Shown: positions 28,401-41,000 of the stretch, one piece after another
How positions within the stretch are numbered: position 1 is the stretch's first letter
Layout of the letters: each line of letters opens with the position of its first letter
DNA from: Nymphaea colorata
Taxonomy: Eukaryota > Streptophyta > Magnoliopsida > Nymphaeales > Nymphaeaceae
NCBI RefSeq assembly: GCF_008831285.2
Contig: NC_045141.1
Coordinates: 20,332,848-20,396,847 of the forward strand
Length of the DNA stretch: 64,000 nt
Direction of reading: 5' to 3'
Notes under the pieces: generated by a model
The model's database searches: none
Told to the model about the DNA's origin: nothing
The model's input: only the letters and a program-made list of their open reading frames with translations
Position numbers and translations under genes: made by a program

Positions 28401-29276
28401 AAATCTTACAATATTAGATGTCTATAAATTACAAATGGATTTTATTTTTCAAATGTATTCATACTTCGGCACTTCTGCAATAGTAGATCACACTTAGATG
28501 CACACAATTTATTAGCACAGTTTGGCTTTGAGGAAGCAACTTGAAGTGACGGGCAAAGCAAAGCAGGGAAGTGAATATTAGAAAAGGAACACTAATTTCT
28601 TGTTAGCTATGCATCTTAGTAGACCAAAATAGATGGACCTGTTAAATGGTCAACTCCCAAACTCACGCTACCATCATTTATTTATTTATTTTTCTTTTAG
28701 GTGAAACCAAGTTGAATCTTAACTCATTTCTTTATGACAAATAAAGCATGAAAAGTGACATGTTAATGGTCAATACAAGCATTTGTCATGAGTTAACCAG
28801 AAAAGGAAGCAAATATCCAATACCAACTTCATCTATTAAACCAGGGGATCGCAATAAAGTTGATGGTCAATAGCTCCAACACTCGAACTACACAATAAGG
28901 AGATGACCAGAATTATAGAAAACATAAAACTTACTTTATGCTTCACGGAAGGTGTGCAAATGCCTAAGAAAGCTGCATGAAGAGACAAGGCCAAAGTGTA
29001 ATCTGGGACAAGTCCAAAGTGTAATCTGGGAAATATTGAAATTGAGATATTGGAAAGGCACAAATATCTGACATGTTGGGAGCATCCTGCCAAGCCTTCA
29101 TAGGAAGAATCAGTAGATCTGTTACCTCCAAAATAAGGTTTTCCAGATCCTAGTTTCAACTGTTGGTCAACAAACAGTTTGCAATTCATGATTCTGGAAG
29201 CATTTTCTAACACATAACCATCATCCTAGACAGCTTTGTGGCCCATAAGCAGCAATTCTGCTCAAACAAAGAGATA
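25492..29276. other. Region between the thioredoxin and PPR genes
   Basis: The first few hundred bases should be the thioredoxin 3' UTR and the last ones the PPR 3' UTR. Between them I see no gene. Short unsupported frames occur on both strands. The sequence is AT-rich and largely unique, with few simple repeats. Confidence 0.55.
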
Positions 29277-31826
29277 TTACTGCTGCTGAGGTGAAATGCA
29301 TCCCCTTTCCACAAATTGCACCATAAGCCTCTCTGCTTCACTTGAATTTCCCACTAGAATCAATCTCTCCTTCACTTTTCTACATATTTTTACATCAGGA
29401 ATTAGGTTTCTCTTAAACATTCGGCAAGCAACTTTGTAAGACCATAGTGGGAGCCCTTCATCCAAGAATCTCTTGATTAGCACATGACATGTATCAGCAT
29501 CTAATTTGGAGGCTGTCCTTAAAACTTTATCCAGATGCGTATAAGCCTCCTCAAGTTTTCCAAATTTACAAAGCTTCTCGATTACCTGGTTATAAGCAGT
29601 CCTAAAATGATGCTTCTGCATCATCTTTTCCAACAAGCCCAATAGTTCTTCAACCTTTCCCTTCTCACAATATCTATGAATTACTGTTCTGTAAGTTACA
29701 GCAGAAGGAATCAACCCCTTTTTAAGCATCTGGTTTATTAGTCGAGTTGTTTTGGCTAGCATGCCCTTCCGTCCGAGAGCATCAATCAACGTAGTATATG
29801 TCACCACATCAGGATGCCTATTGTTCAGATACATGTCATCAAATAATGAAAGTGCAGATTCAGTATCATCTTCCTTGCAGAACCCATGAATGAGAGTTGT
29901 GAAGTTCACCACATTAATCTTACATCCCTTTCTCAAGCATTCCTCCATGAATTCTTTTGCATTAGCTGATTTCCCATCTCTACACATATCATAAACCAGT
30001 AAATTGATTTCAACAGCAGTAGGAAAAAACTGTTTCTCTATCATCTTCATAACCAATTCACAAGCCTCAGCAAATTTCCCCTCTCTTCGAAGACCATGAA
30101 TGACAGCACCATATGTGATAGCATTTGGAGTCCACCACCTCTCTTCACTTGCATCAAGCATTACCCTTGCCTCAGTGGACCTCCCCAGCTTACAAAGCCC
30201 ATTAAGCAAAGCAGTATATGACACAGTATTTGGCTTGCATCCATTTTTATGCATCTCCTTGATTATCTTCTTTGCATGGTCTATCTTTCCTACCCTACAG
30301 TACCCATCCACAACAGCACTATAAGTTACGACATCAGGAATGCAACCATCCATGAACATCCTATTAACAACCTCTTTGGCTTCATCCATTTTCCCTTCAC
30401 GGCAGAAAGCATGAACTATTGCACTATATGCGACTTTATCAACTGGAAAGCCCTTACTCTTTGATTCCTGCAGGAATTCAAATCCTTCTTTTGCATGTCC
30501 ATTCTTTGAGAGAACATGTACCAGTGTGGAATATGTAACCTGGTCAGGAATTAAGCTATTCTCTGTCCACATTTTCTCCAACAAGCCTCTTACTTCTCCA
30601 ATCCTTTTATACTTACACAGGAATACCATTATAGTATGGTAGCTAATCTTATCAGGTGAACACCCATTTGCTTGCATTTCTTCAAATAAATCTATTGCAT
30701 CATCAACTCTGTGACGAATACAAAGGCCCTTTATCAAAATATTGTAGCTAACAACGTCAGGAGGTACACCTATCCTCTGCATTCTGTCCAAGAACCGCAT
30801 TGCCTTCTCTAATCGGTTGGCCATGACAAGGATGTGGAACACGGTGTTGCAGATGAACAAGTTTGGTTCACGCCCTGCCCTCTGCATCCAGTTCAGTGTT
30901 CGCAATGCACCTCTTAACTTGTTTGCACGGCTACAAGAGATCATCACGTTTGCAAAATCCTCTGACCTTTGATCAATTCCCCGGCGCTTCATCAATCGAA
31001 GGATCCGACGAGAATCTTGGCAAAGCTTGGTCTTGCTGAGGACCTCAAGCATTGTGTGGTAAACTTTACCCCCATGCCGATAGCGCCATTGTCGATCGGC
31101 CCAATAGAAGAAACTGAGGGCAACATTTTCATTTCTCTGAGCACGGAGAACAGCACAAACTTGTTCTTGTGTCAAGCTTCTGAGCAGGTTCCTCAACTTC
31201 CCTTCCAAGTCAGTATTCCATGAGAAGCGTTGCCCAATTAGTCTACAGATTTCTCTTACTAAAGGGTGCTTAGCTGTATTCTCATCTTCTTCAAATTTCC
31301 GAATTTGCTCCTTGTGTTTAATATTCTCAGAAAATACCAAGTCTCCACATTCAAGGTTTGATTCTGCCTGTAATTCCCTATTTTTGCACTCGCTGTCAAA
31401 CTCTGCAACAATTTGTCCCTCTTGGTCTTCATCATCACATTCTTCTTCTTCTTCTTCTTCTTCTTCTTCTTCTTCTTCTTCTTCTTCTTCTGTTTGATCA
31501 TGTTGTTGATTCTCTCCATCCTTCTCTACAGAACCCAAAATTCTGAATCCCAAATGCCCTGTCTCTTCAACCGCTGCTCTTTTACTGCCATACTCAAAAA
31601 TGTTTAGAACGTCAAAGCCTTCCATGTTTTCTTTGTGTCTCCTAGACTTTACAGACAGTTTCTTCACAAACTGAAACTTTTCATCATCACCATCATTGCA
31701 GTGTTCCGTATCAGCATGGGGGTTGCAAGAATTGAAGGTTGCAGAGTCAAAATTACAGAATAATCTAGAAACTAGAAAACTACATGGGCAGCCATGCAGC
31801 CTCTGAGGAGTTGCTTTCAGCAGCAT
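29277..31826 (-). CDS. P-class pentatricopeptide repeat protein
   Basis: An intact, intronless 849-aa PPR protein. Such proteins bind organelle RNA and act in its processing, stability or translation in mitochondria or plastids. The start at 31826 (MLLKATPQRLHGC) gives a basic N terminus with no acidic residues in the first 25, consistent with organelle targeting. Residues 112-129 are an uninterrupted glutamate run followed by more acidic residues. A conserved non-PPR segment follows (LVREICRLIGQRFSW, ALSFFYWADRQWRY). About 15 tandem 35-residue repeats occupy roughly residues 250-830, for example VVSYNILIKGLCIRHRVDDA, VTYSAVVDGYCRVGKIDHA and VTYTTLIDALGRKGMLAKT. No E, DYW or SMR domain is present, so it is a pure P-class member rather than an editing factor. 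I recognise the family but not the orthologue name. Confidence 0.95.
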   Translation of the reverse strand: MLLKATPQRLHGCPCSFLVSRLFCNFDSATFNSCNPHADTEHCNDGDDEKFQFVKKLSVKSRRHKENMEGFDVLNIFEYGSKRAAVEETGHLGFRILGSVEKDGENQQHDQTEEEEEEEEEEEEEEEEECDDEDQEGQIVAEFDSECKNRELQAESNLECGDLVFSENIKHKEQIRKFEEDENTAKHPLVREICRLIGQRFSWNTDLEGKLRNLLRSLTQEQVCAVLRAQRNENVALSFFYWADRQWRYRHGGKVYHTMLEVLSKTKLCQDSRRILRLMKRRGIDQRSEDFANVMISCSRANKLRGALRTLNWMQRAGREPNLFICNTVFHILVMANRLEKAMRFLDRMQRIGVPPDVVSYNILIKGLCIRHRVDDAIDLFEEMQANGCSPDKISYHTIMVFLCKYKRIGEVRGLLEKMWTENSLIPDQVTYSTLVHVLSKNGHAKEGFEFLQESKSKGFPVDKVAYSAIVHAFCREGKMDEAKEVVNRMFMDGCIPDVVTYSAVVDGYCRVGKIDHAKKIIKEMHKNGCKPNTVSYTALLNGLCKLGRSTEARVMLDASEERWWTPNAITYGAVIHGLRREGKFAEACELVMKMIEKQFFPTAVEINLLVYDMCRDGKSANAKEFMEECLRKGCKINVVNFTTLIHGFCKEDDTESALSLFDDMYLNNRHPDVVTYTTLIDALGRKGMLAKTTRLINQMLKKGLIPSAVTYRTVIHRYCEKGKVEELLGLLEKMMQKHHFRTAYNQVIEKLCKFGKLEEAYTHLDKVLRTASKLDADTCHVLIKRFLDEGLPLWSYKVACRMFKRNLIPDVKICRKVKERLILVGNSSEAERLMVQFVERGCISPQQQ
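31440..31491 (-). repeat. (GAA)n microsatellite coding a poly-glutamate run
   Basis: About 17 GAA codons in a row, inside the PPR coding sequence between the targeting region and the first repeats. Being a trinucleotide tract it keeps frame when it changes length. Confidence 0.95.
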
Positions 31827-34091
31827 GGTTGACCACTAAAAAACAGATGCCCCATAAACTTGTGGATGTTCTTACATAAAAGAAAACAGAACAGAAGTTT
31901 CAAGTTAGCAAGCCCTGCCCACTGTCTTTTCCACCAGAATTGTAAGCTAGACTGGTGAAGAATCATTGTAAATGGTGTGAGTTCTGGAGGTTTTCATATA
32001 CTCGGATGCTGGTGCATGTTTGCACTCAGAGTACTCTGTTCAGAAATATTCTTCTTCGTAGAAGACGTACTGAAAATTAGGCAATGCTTCTGGGATGAAA
32101 AACATAAAGAAGATCATGTTTATTGCATGGACGTTCCAGAAATATTTCAAAGGTACGTCAATGAACAGATGTAAATTGGCGGAGATTGTCAATACAGAAA
32201 GAAATGCAGCTAACTATCCTGTTAAGTGTTAACTGGGTTAGACATGTCCAGAAACAAATTGAACACATATGGGAACGATCTCAGTAAACAGATGCCGTTT
32301 TGAGTTTTTGATGCAGTATCAGCTGAACACTGTTAAAGGTACAACAAAAAACCCACAAATAGTAACCCAAAATCTCAAATGAAGCAAATTTCTGCACTAA
32401 AATGGTAGCAAGAAGCACGAGAAAAACAAATGGAATTTCTCCATTACACATTCATATTGAGCAAGAAATATGCACCTAAAACAGGGAATTCTTCTGAGGG
32501 TAAGTACTATTTAAGAGACTTGGAGTTTGGAGTCTATACTCAAACAACGTTTCTTTGGGGATCATTTACAACCAAGAAACCGAAAAAAAGTTCACATGCA
32601 CGACAGTTTGATTTCAAAAGGGATATTTGAACATTACGAGTGAAGGGTGAAAAAAAAGCATAGGAATACAATGAAGCGTGAAAACAAGGAAGAACCACCT
32701 TCATAATCACGTACGTAAGATCAGCATGGAGGAGAATGCATGCCAATTTTCTTCGAAATTCGCCCAAATTGATGTCTTCAATCCTGCCATAAAGAAGGTC
32801 GTCTTCGTTTGGTAGAAGTTGCAAATGGAGTATACATACGGAAATGGAAACTGCAAGGACGATTCAAAGTGAACAAGAGCAAACTAGTAGATGAGCCGGC
32901 AAATGCAGATTGCCGGATTCTGCTCGAGGATGGTTCCTCCTTGGCCATCCTTGGACGGCCATCCTCGGCTGGAACAATGGAACCCTGGCATCGGAGTTCC
33001 CGGCCCGAAGAGATGAGTATATTCCGAAGAAAAGCACGACCCCACCCCGCCACATCGATACTCCCATAAATAGAGAGAAAATTAGGCGCCAACAAGTTAG
33101 AAAACCCAACTGGCTACCATATAACTAATACACAAAGACGAAAAAGAATGCCTAAATTTCTCCGATACAGAGACAAATGAGAAAGAATAGCCAAGGTATG
33201 TGACGTAGTGGGCTCCCAGAGACTGTCACCGGTGCCTCCAGCCGGAATTGCCGGTCTTGGCTCCGGCGCTGCAGTCCACTGATGAGAGGCAAACCTTTCA
33301 TAGCCGGAGAACTTGACCAACGCCGTAGACGTATGCCCAACGGACCAGCTTCTTCATGCTTCCCTCTTCTACGCGCCGGCGGCTGGCTAAGAGAGGGAGT
33401 CAGAATGCGACGGAAGGCGCCTTACATACAGGGTCGTTTATGGCCCCATTCCAAACCAGTGAGATCCAAATCTGGTGTGGGCGAGAGAGATCACTCCCAT
33501 TAATGTATTGTTCAGTTTGGAATATTTGATTGAACCTTGTCCCACATGGATCAAATAACTGCATGAGGCCGTTTTAGCTGTTACCATCTTCGACTAATTG
33601 GATTTTTTTATCGGACATAAGATTCAAATTCGAATGTCCAAAATGCAGAACCAAAATCAGACTTGCATGTCTGTTAAATTAGATCTTCTCTGGGCTCTCG
33701 AACTTCCTAATGTCATTACCAAGAAAATTTAATACTGAATCCAAATTCCGTCGTTAATCAGAACCGCAGGCGCAGTTTCTTATTGCGACAGACTGAAAGA
33801 ATTTTGCAAGACCGCACTGATCCGATTTCCCTGGCTTAATGTCCTCGGCCTCTTTCACGTGGAGGGAGAGAGAGACGATCGAAATGACTTGCTCCTCGGG
33901 CTTAATGGGTGACTTCAGTAAAGTCTTTGCAAGGTGGACATGAAGATGTGAATTTTAACATTTTTTTATTAGGAAGGATTGAAGATTTGTGACTTGACAT
34001 TAAAATAAAGTAAATTAAGCCAGCATTGAATCAAAATTCAATAAAGAACGTCAAGCCTTGCTACTACAAGAGAAGCCAACCTACCCCTTAA

Positions 34092-34289
34092 CACTTTGTT
34101 TGGATAGAGAGAAAAGGGAGGAAAAAGGAACAGTCAATTTTGTCTTTGGGTTGTTAGTTCTAAAAGAGAGAAAGGAAAGGATTAAATGAAGTGTATTTGA
34201 AAAGAACGGAAAGGAGAGGAAAGAAAGAGGTCGTTCATCTTCAATCCCTCCAGAAGTATCATTTCCTTTTCATTCATCCAAACAAAGCC
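34092..34289. mobile_element. Tourist-like MITE (PIF/Harbinger type)
   Basis: A 198-bp non-coding element. The left end is CACTTTGTTTGGATAGAGAG and the inverted right end is GGCTTTGTTTGGATGAATG, sharing CTTTGTTTGGAT. It is flanked by TAA on both sides (34089-34091 and 34290-34292), the 3-bp target duplication typical of PIF/Harbinger and Tourist elements. Its interior is purine-rich (GAGAGGAAAGAAAG). Confidence 0.75.
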
Positions 34290-34811
34290 TAAAGGTTTGC
34301 TGTTGATTATCTTTATCAAAGCCTCTAAGCATATGTCATGCAAGTACATGCTGCTCCATCCTGGTGTCCGAGATTACGAACTTAGTCCTAATCTCCAACT
34401 CTCTGTTCTTTCCACTGGATTGAACAATGATTGACTTTAGTAAGCGAGAGATGCCCAAAGACGGCCTGATGCTATCCCCCTTTCTCCAATCCCCAAGGCC
34501 CAAGATTGCTTTTGAATTTGGATGGATTCCAGTAGACCCATCAGCTTGAGTATTCTGTGTTTTACCGTCTCCAATCCAAAACATGCTGCCTACCCAACCA
34601 GCTATGCTACATCATTTGGAACAGACAAAGATTGTCTTGAATCACGACAGTTTTATTATGTAAAAGTATGTTATCTAAATCTTCAAATTTGGCATTTTTA
34701 TAACTGAGATTTACAAAAGTGAAAGGTAATCTTATTTAAGGAAACCTGCTGACGAAGTTCTCTAACTATTACAGCTCTGTAATAATCTTACTAGCAAACA
34801 ATTTACGTAAC

Positions 34812-34812
<1 letters not shown>

Positions 34813-34860
<48 letters not shown>

Positions 34861-34865
34861 AGAGA
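34813..34865. repeat. (CA)n microsatellite with (GA)n tail
   Basis: About 22 uninterrupted CA units pass into a short GA run. It lies about 235 bp beyond the stop codon of the AVT1-type transporter. Confidence 0.95.
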
Positions 34866-35099
34866 CAGATCTTGGACAGTAGGTAAGAGATCCTGCGGAA
34901 ACATAGACAAGGCTTATTGGCAGATGAATAGGCGGCATACAACAAAAAATGAGAACATCTATATCTCCACTCATCGAGACAAAATTTAGGCCCATAGGAT
35001 GGTTCATTCTTATCCGCTAGAACATACAAAAACTTAACTTGACAGTGCCAACATATTACAGATGTGCCCCTTCATGTGCACGAGAGAGAAAGAGAGAGA

Positions 35100-38000
35100 T
35101 CAACCTAGGCTTTCAATAATTTTAGATACAGCAGAATATGTGCCTGAAATAGAGGAAGCAATCCCTACTGTGATAATGAAGGAGCATAAAGAACCCTGCA
35201 AGAGCGACGAATATATTCAAATCGATTGAGTAATTAAAAAAGAAAGGAAATATTACGGAAGGTGCATAAACAACCAGTACACATGATCGAACACAATGAG
35301 CTATAGCCAACCACCAGAATACACAAAGACACTTCAATGTGCTTTCCATATAGAAAATAAAATTTGTCAATCTGGGTTATGAGCCAAATCTTGACAGCTT
35401 TGACCAGCAATTTCATTTAGGTAACTGCATGACATGTCGGATGTGCATCAATCTGGCTCTGATTTCAAACACATTTATATTTTTAATGGTCCTCATCTAG
35501 TTTAGGTTGCCCTCCTTTTTCATTCCAACAAAAATTCAGGGAGATGATACAGAAATTCTAGTGGCAGCATATGCATCTCCAGAAAACTGCATTTCGCCTA
35601 AACTACTTCTGAAGAATTTGTTATTTTTATCCAGAAGTATAAATGAGTTATATATATATATATACCAATGATCTCAATTAGGACCCAAAAAAAAACATTG
35701 GAAAAGCTTCACCGGCCAGCCATACAAAAGATCAAATACCTGTACAAATGTGATCTTTCCCCGAAGGATGCTGAGGAAGCAAGCACAAGGAAGAATCAAG
35801 GTCTGTCAAAGTTGAATGCACATTTAGTTTCTGTAAGATAAGTAATGGACAAATAAAATAGTGAAAAGCAATGTCACATACAACAAGCATTGTTAGGAGG
35901 GACCCAATCAGTGCCATCACAAGACCTGTTTATAAGATAAATAAAACGTCAGAGCTATCAACTATAGCTTCCATTGGCAACCAAAATTTTAATTGCAAGA
36001 TGACAGCGGTATTGAAAAGGATTCTCTCATAGAATGACAAAAAATATCAATAAAGAACTATCCAACTGCTATTTGTGAAAGAAAAAATAAAAAACGCTGA
36101 ATGCTGATAATTTGAAAAATTCTTCAGTGTACAAACACAGCTATACTGGCACCTTCAAAGTGCTGACTGTCTCTGGAAAATATAGAGTATTATCTTTGCA
36201 AACAGCTATTCGGTTCAGGAATGTACATGATAATGCTCTGAAATAGTCCCACCATATTCACACAGATTTTTTTCACAAAGAACAGGGGGAAATGGTCCAT
36301 GTTATTCCCAAAAATGAGACAATAGGAAGCAAACTTTCTGTCACTATATGCAAGCACAAGAGCTAGTAACAGAAGAGTATATTCTAATGTGGTAACAAGT
36401 TTCTCTAAAGCAGATTAGGAAATCAAACTCACCAAAAAATGGAACACTCAAAGCCACAACCAAGGTGGAGATGACAAGCACTGTTCTGATGACGATTGCA
36501 TAGATGTGAGACTTGAGGTGGGTTGAGGGTATCAACTCTTCTAAACTTAGAGCCACTGGAGACAATGTCAATGCAAATGTACTTCTTGTTAAGGAATGCA
36601 ACCATCAATAAGTGGACAGGTCCAGTAAATTTGAAAGGATGAACTTGATGTATGATACAGTGATGCCAAAGTTGTCAAGAACTATGGCAAAACTAATAGC
36701 AATCATGAATTATGCACAAGAGTTGTGGAATCTATGCAATTCTTGCCCACATCCATGCAAGGATGTGAAAGGCCAGGAGCCCAATCCAAGGTGTACCCAG
36801 AAAAACGAAGTTATATAGGAGCTGAGAAGGAAGAATAAGGTCTTCTTCCTTTTCCACACTCAGCCTAATCTTTGGAATAATATGATTTATCATTTGCCCC
36901 CTCTAATACCCCTTCCAATAGCCACTAGGGGAACAACAATATATCAGCTCTGAGTGTATTTCATGAATTACCAGATAGTAACAGAGTAAGACTATTTCTA
37001 TTGTAGAGAATTACTAAAAGATGAGATGCAATAAGAGAAATCAGTATGTTGTGTGGTAAATATATAAATGTACATATAAAATACTTACATAAATATATAC
37101 ATTCATGCATGGATTCAGACACAGACACACACAGAGAGAAGAAGAAGAAGAAGAAGAAGAAGAAGAAGAAGAAACTAAAATCATTTCTGCATGCACATGC
37201 AGATTTTGGAAAAACAAACTCCATAGTAAATGCTTGGCAAGTCAAAGGGAAATGGCCAAAAAAATGGAAAGAGATAACAAGTTGCAGAAGTGTAATAGTT
37301 AATGAAATATGAATTATATTTTATGAGAAAAGAATAATAAAGGATCGATAGATAGAGAAACATCAATCATCAAATTAAAAGGAACGTAAAAGAAGTCAAT
37401 GAGGCCAGAGATGAACTTCATAAGAGGTTGACGAAGGAATGACACAGAGACTGTCACATGGATACAGATGAATGAGGCAATAACTGGATTTGCTTGGCAG
37501 AATGCAGTCATTTTTCAAAATCAGGATATGGGAACACAACACAATTCTCAATGCAAGCTATAAAATATGATTATTATCAAGTTATTATGATAAAAAATAA
37601 TTAAAAACGAGCTCAAAAGTTAATATAATGTAGTTCAGGACAAATTACAGGAAAAGCCAGGTGAACACAGAATATGAAATCAAGTCTATGGAGACCATCG
37701 AAGAATAGATAAAGCCAAATAACACATTTGACGACAGAAGACATTGGCTTGTCTGTATCAACCAAGTATCTTAGCATGTAGGAGAAATGGAGAATCATGT
37801 CATGTCGGGAGGGGTTACACATGCTAACTCTCAAGCGGAATTCAAAATTGGAAAGCTTTCTTAAATTAAGCATTATGTTATCCAGAATAAACCATATTCT
37901 ACATACACATAAAATGTCTTCAGCAAGTATTAAGCTTAAAACAAAAGATCAAGATAAGTTTGTGGATATTTTGTAAATGGGTTCACCACCTGCAAAAGAA

Positions 38001-41000
38001 CCACAATTAAGTCATCCACTTGCTGAAAAGAATAAATTGTTCCAAGACAATGTTTGCAGAAGCAAGAAAAGGTACTACATGTTCCAGCTGCATACCGTTG
38101 TCCAAACTGCAATCTTTGAGGCAACAAAATTTTGGGGCATGTTCAGTGTGAACTGTGAGGCTGTTGCATCTCCAGACATGGTGTAACCCATGAAAGCAAC
38201 TCCAGCATATAAAATTGTACAAATTACAAAGCTGAAATTACAAAATAAATCTTTTAATGTCTCTTTAATGTCTCAGAAAATAGAGAATGCTCAATAACAG
38301 AAGAGATACCAGATAATGGTTACTGAGGTGGTCAAGAAAGACAAAAAAAAAAAGACACCTTGTCAGAAGAACCGTTGGGTACTGGCTGGGTTTCTTCATT
38401 GAAGAATAAATATTTGGGAAGACAGCATGCCCCGAATAGCAGTATCCAAAAAGTCCAATTGCAACAGGGAAGTTGGTCAGGGAGAGAGCAGTCCCTTTAT
38501 GTTTGAAACCAGCTTGATCGACCAAACCAACCCAAAATAAACAAAGTGCAACCAGTATTGATGCAATAACTCCTCCAGCTGAATATTAGCAAAATCAGAC
38601 AAAAGATTTTGCAAACCAATAGCATGAATGTGTTTGCCAAACAAACTCCCATTGCATTTAATATGTAGTCAGTCCATTCTTAATTAAGTGGAAATCACAG
38701 AAACAAATATCATATTAAGACAGCAAAAAACCAGAGGCACAGCAGGTATCATTTTTCTTTGTGAATTCATGTCCTGATCAACATTATACTACAACCAGAG
38801 AAAAGATAATGCTTGGTAGACAGTAAAGGTACAGAATTGGTTTCCCTTTATTTAAGCAGTGGAGCCCATCTTGCTGGACAAAACAGTGTTTTCATCAGCT
38901 GGCAATGGTGGAGCCACATATGAGCCAGAGGGGCCACAGATATATGACAATGGCTATTTTTCTTCCATTCAGCTAAAATGGTTACATATCTATACACACC
39001 ACACCCCCCCCCCTCCCCCAACCCCCAACCACAAAAAAAAAAAAACCTGTAAATTTATAGTATTACCACTAAGTGACTGGGTTAATGCAATGCATTCCAA
39101 GCCAAAAACAAGTCCTGATAGCCCAAACAAACAAACTCTTCATGACATGAGTTCTTAATGTGTAAACTTAAAGTCGTTGGAAAGAGTAATGAGGGAAAGA
39201 AAATTCTAACAGATACATATGTCTATGTTATGTTGGACTGACGAGGTACAGCACCACACACTGAGTATTCTTCATCAATGCTCTCAGAATAGGCCTGAAT
39301 GAATCGAATCAGTTGAATCGGTGGGAACTGATTCAATTCAGTGGGCAATTTAAGGGTGTCATCTGTCAGCTTTTGACACATTTTAAATATTTTAAGATTT
39401 TTGTACGGTTAATTTTGATATATTTTCTTTGTTTGTTTTGTTCAAAAATTTGTAACATTTTTAGCTGATTCACAACTGAATCAGCTGAATCAGTGAATCA
39501 GTTGATTAACAAAATCAGCGGACCTGCCAATTGATCCAGTAACTAATTTTTGCAATACTGCTCCTCATTGTTACCCCACTATTCTAGACCATCAATAGAA
39601 AGTCTTTTCAGGTATGTCTCATGGGTGTGAGTATGGGCATGGACACAAGTGAGCCTGCGGACATAGGTGTGGACAATTCCAAAAAAAAATGAGTACAGAC
39701 ACAGCTATATTATGTGTGTGTGTGTGTGTGTGGATACAGAAGTATCCACATCTGTGTCCAGCCATATTGACACAAATCTGGCACCCATTTTGTCATGTCC
39801 GTGTGACAAAGATTTTTCAGTCAGTCAATGCTGGTGTGGTGTTTCAAGAATATGTTCACACGCTAAGGGGAAAAATTCGAAACATTCACGAGATGCAAGT
39901 AACTCATTTTTTGCCAAAAATAAAAGTTTGAAATGCAAGGGTGGTATATGCTATAAAAGGAACCCAGAAAGTGGAGGGACTTGTGAAAAGTTTGCAAGGA
40001 TGGGTGCAGCACTTTTGGACGATGGACAAGAATCAAGCATACTTTTGAAACAAGCACGGATAAACACATGCATAATTTGGCCTGTCATCAAAGTGATATA
40101 AGCCTTTCTTCAATAAAAAATGACATCAAGCAAAAATTATACCTGAGATGTAGCTCAGTAAGCTTAGATCGCGAAGCCAAACAGTGGGAAGGACAGCAAG
40201 GCAGGTCATGATAGCGAACAGGTGGTGGGGATCAAGTTCAAAGCCACCTAGACTTAGATGTGCATTGGGAAAGAGTGAAGTCAAGTTATCACTCTCAAGA
40301 ATTATATATTCAACACAACAAGCCTGTTTCAACAAAGCCAACAAAACCAGCATTAAAAGGCAGCGATACAGTGGGAACAAAGAACTAGGTGGCATCATAT
40401 TGGCATGAACAAATCCTTGGCATGTAGACGCAGTTCAGATCATGTGAGAAAATTCCCTCACTGAACTTACATCACACAAACATTTGACTCATGAATGAAA
40501 GTGTGTGAGATCAGATCACAAGCAGGATATCAGAATCAAGAGAAAAGAAAAAGGTATAATTTGAGTGCCGAACAATTTGAATCCTCTTTCTTTACTTTTC
40601 ATGATATGGTAATTCAATATTTCAACCTAATTTGCAAACAGAAGAACTCAGATATGTAAAAATAACTTTAGAAGTCCATAAGACAAGAAATGGGTAGGCA
40701 TATGAAACTGTGAAGAGAGAGTCACACTTACGTACAATTCCGTGTATAAAATTATCTGCATAAAAAAAAAGAGAGAGAGAATCTATTAGCTTACATATCA
40801 ATGACAAGTTGCACAAAACAAAAGTTTGTAGGAAACAAGTAACATATTTTGACATACTGCTTATGTTAGAGAATGCCACAACACCGAAAAAAAACTTGAA
40901 AAAAGAAGAATTAGATGTCCCCATTGCAATGGATGCACTAGCACTAGCAGTACGGCATAAAAGATTCTGTAACATTACAAAATGAGCTGCAGTAGGTCAT

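Larger units (their letters stand above)
31827..35080. other. Between the PPR gene and the AVT1-type gene
   Basis: The part next to 31826 is the PPR 5' region. A moderately GC-rich segment at about 32800-33480 may be its leader or promoter; its open frames on both strands show no domain. A MITE sits at 34092-34289. A (CA)n(GA)n microsatellite lies at 34813-34865, close to the transporter's 3' end. An 82-codon ATG-initiated frame at 34336-34584 (minus) is unassigned. Confidence 0.5.

Noticed and set aside
29277-31826. PPR gene considered as an RNA-editing (PLS/DYW) type
   Set aside because: Repeats are all near 35 residues and there is no E or DYW tail after the last repeat.
34336-34584. 82-codon minus-strand ORF starting MFWIGDGKTQ
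   Set aside because: The opening loosely recalls the tail of plant LINE proteins, but nothing else supports it; too weak to call.
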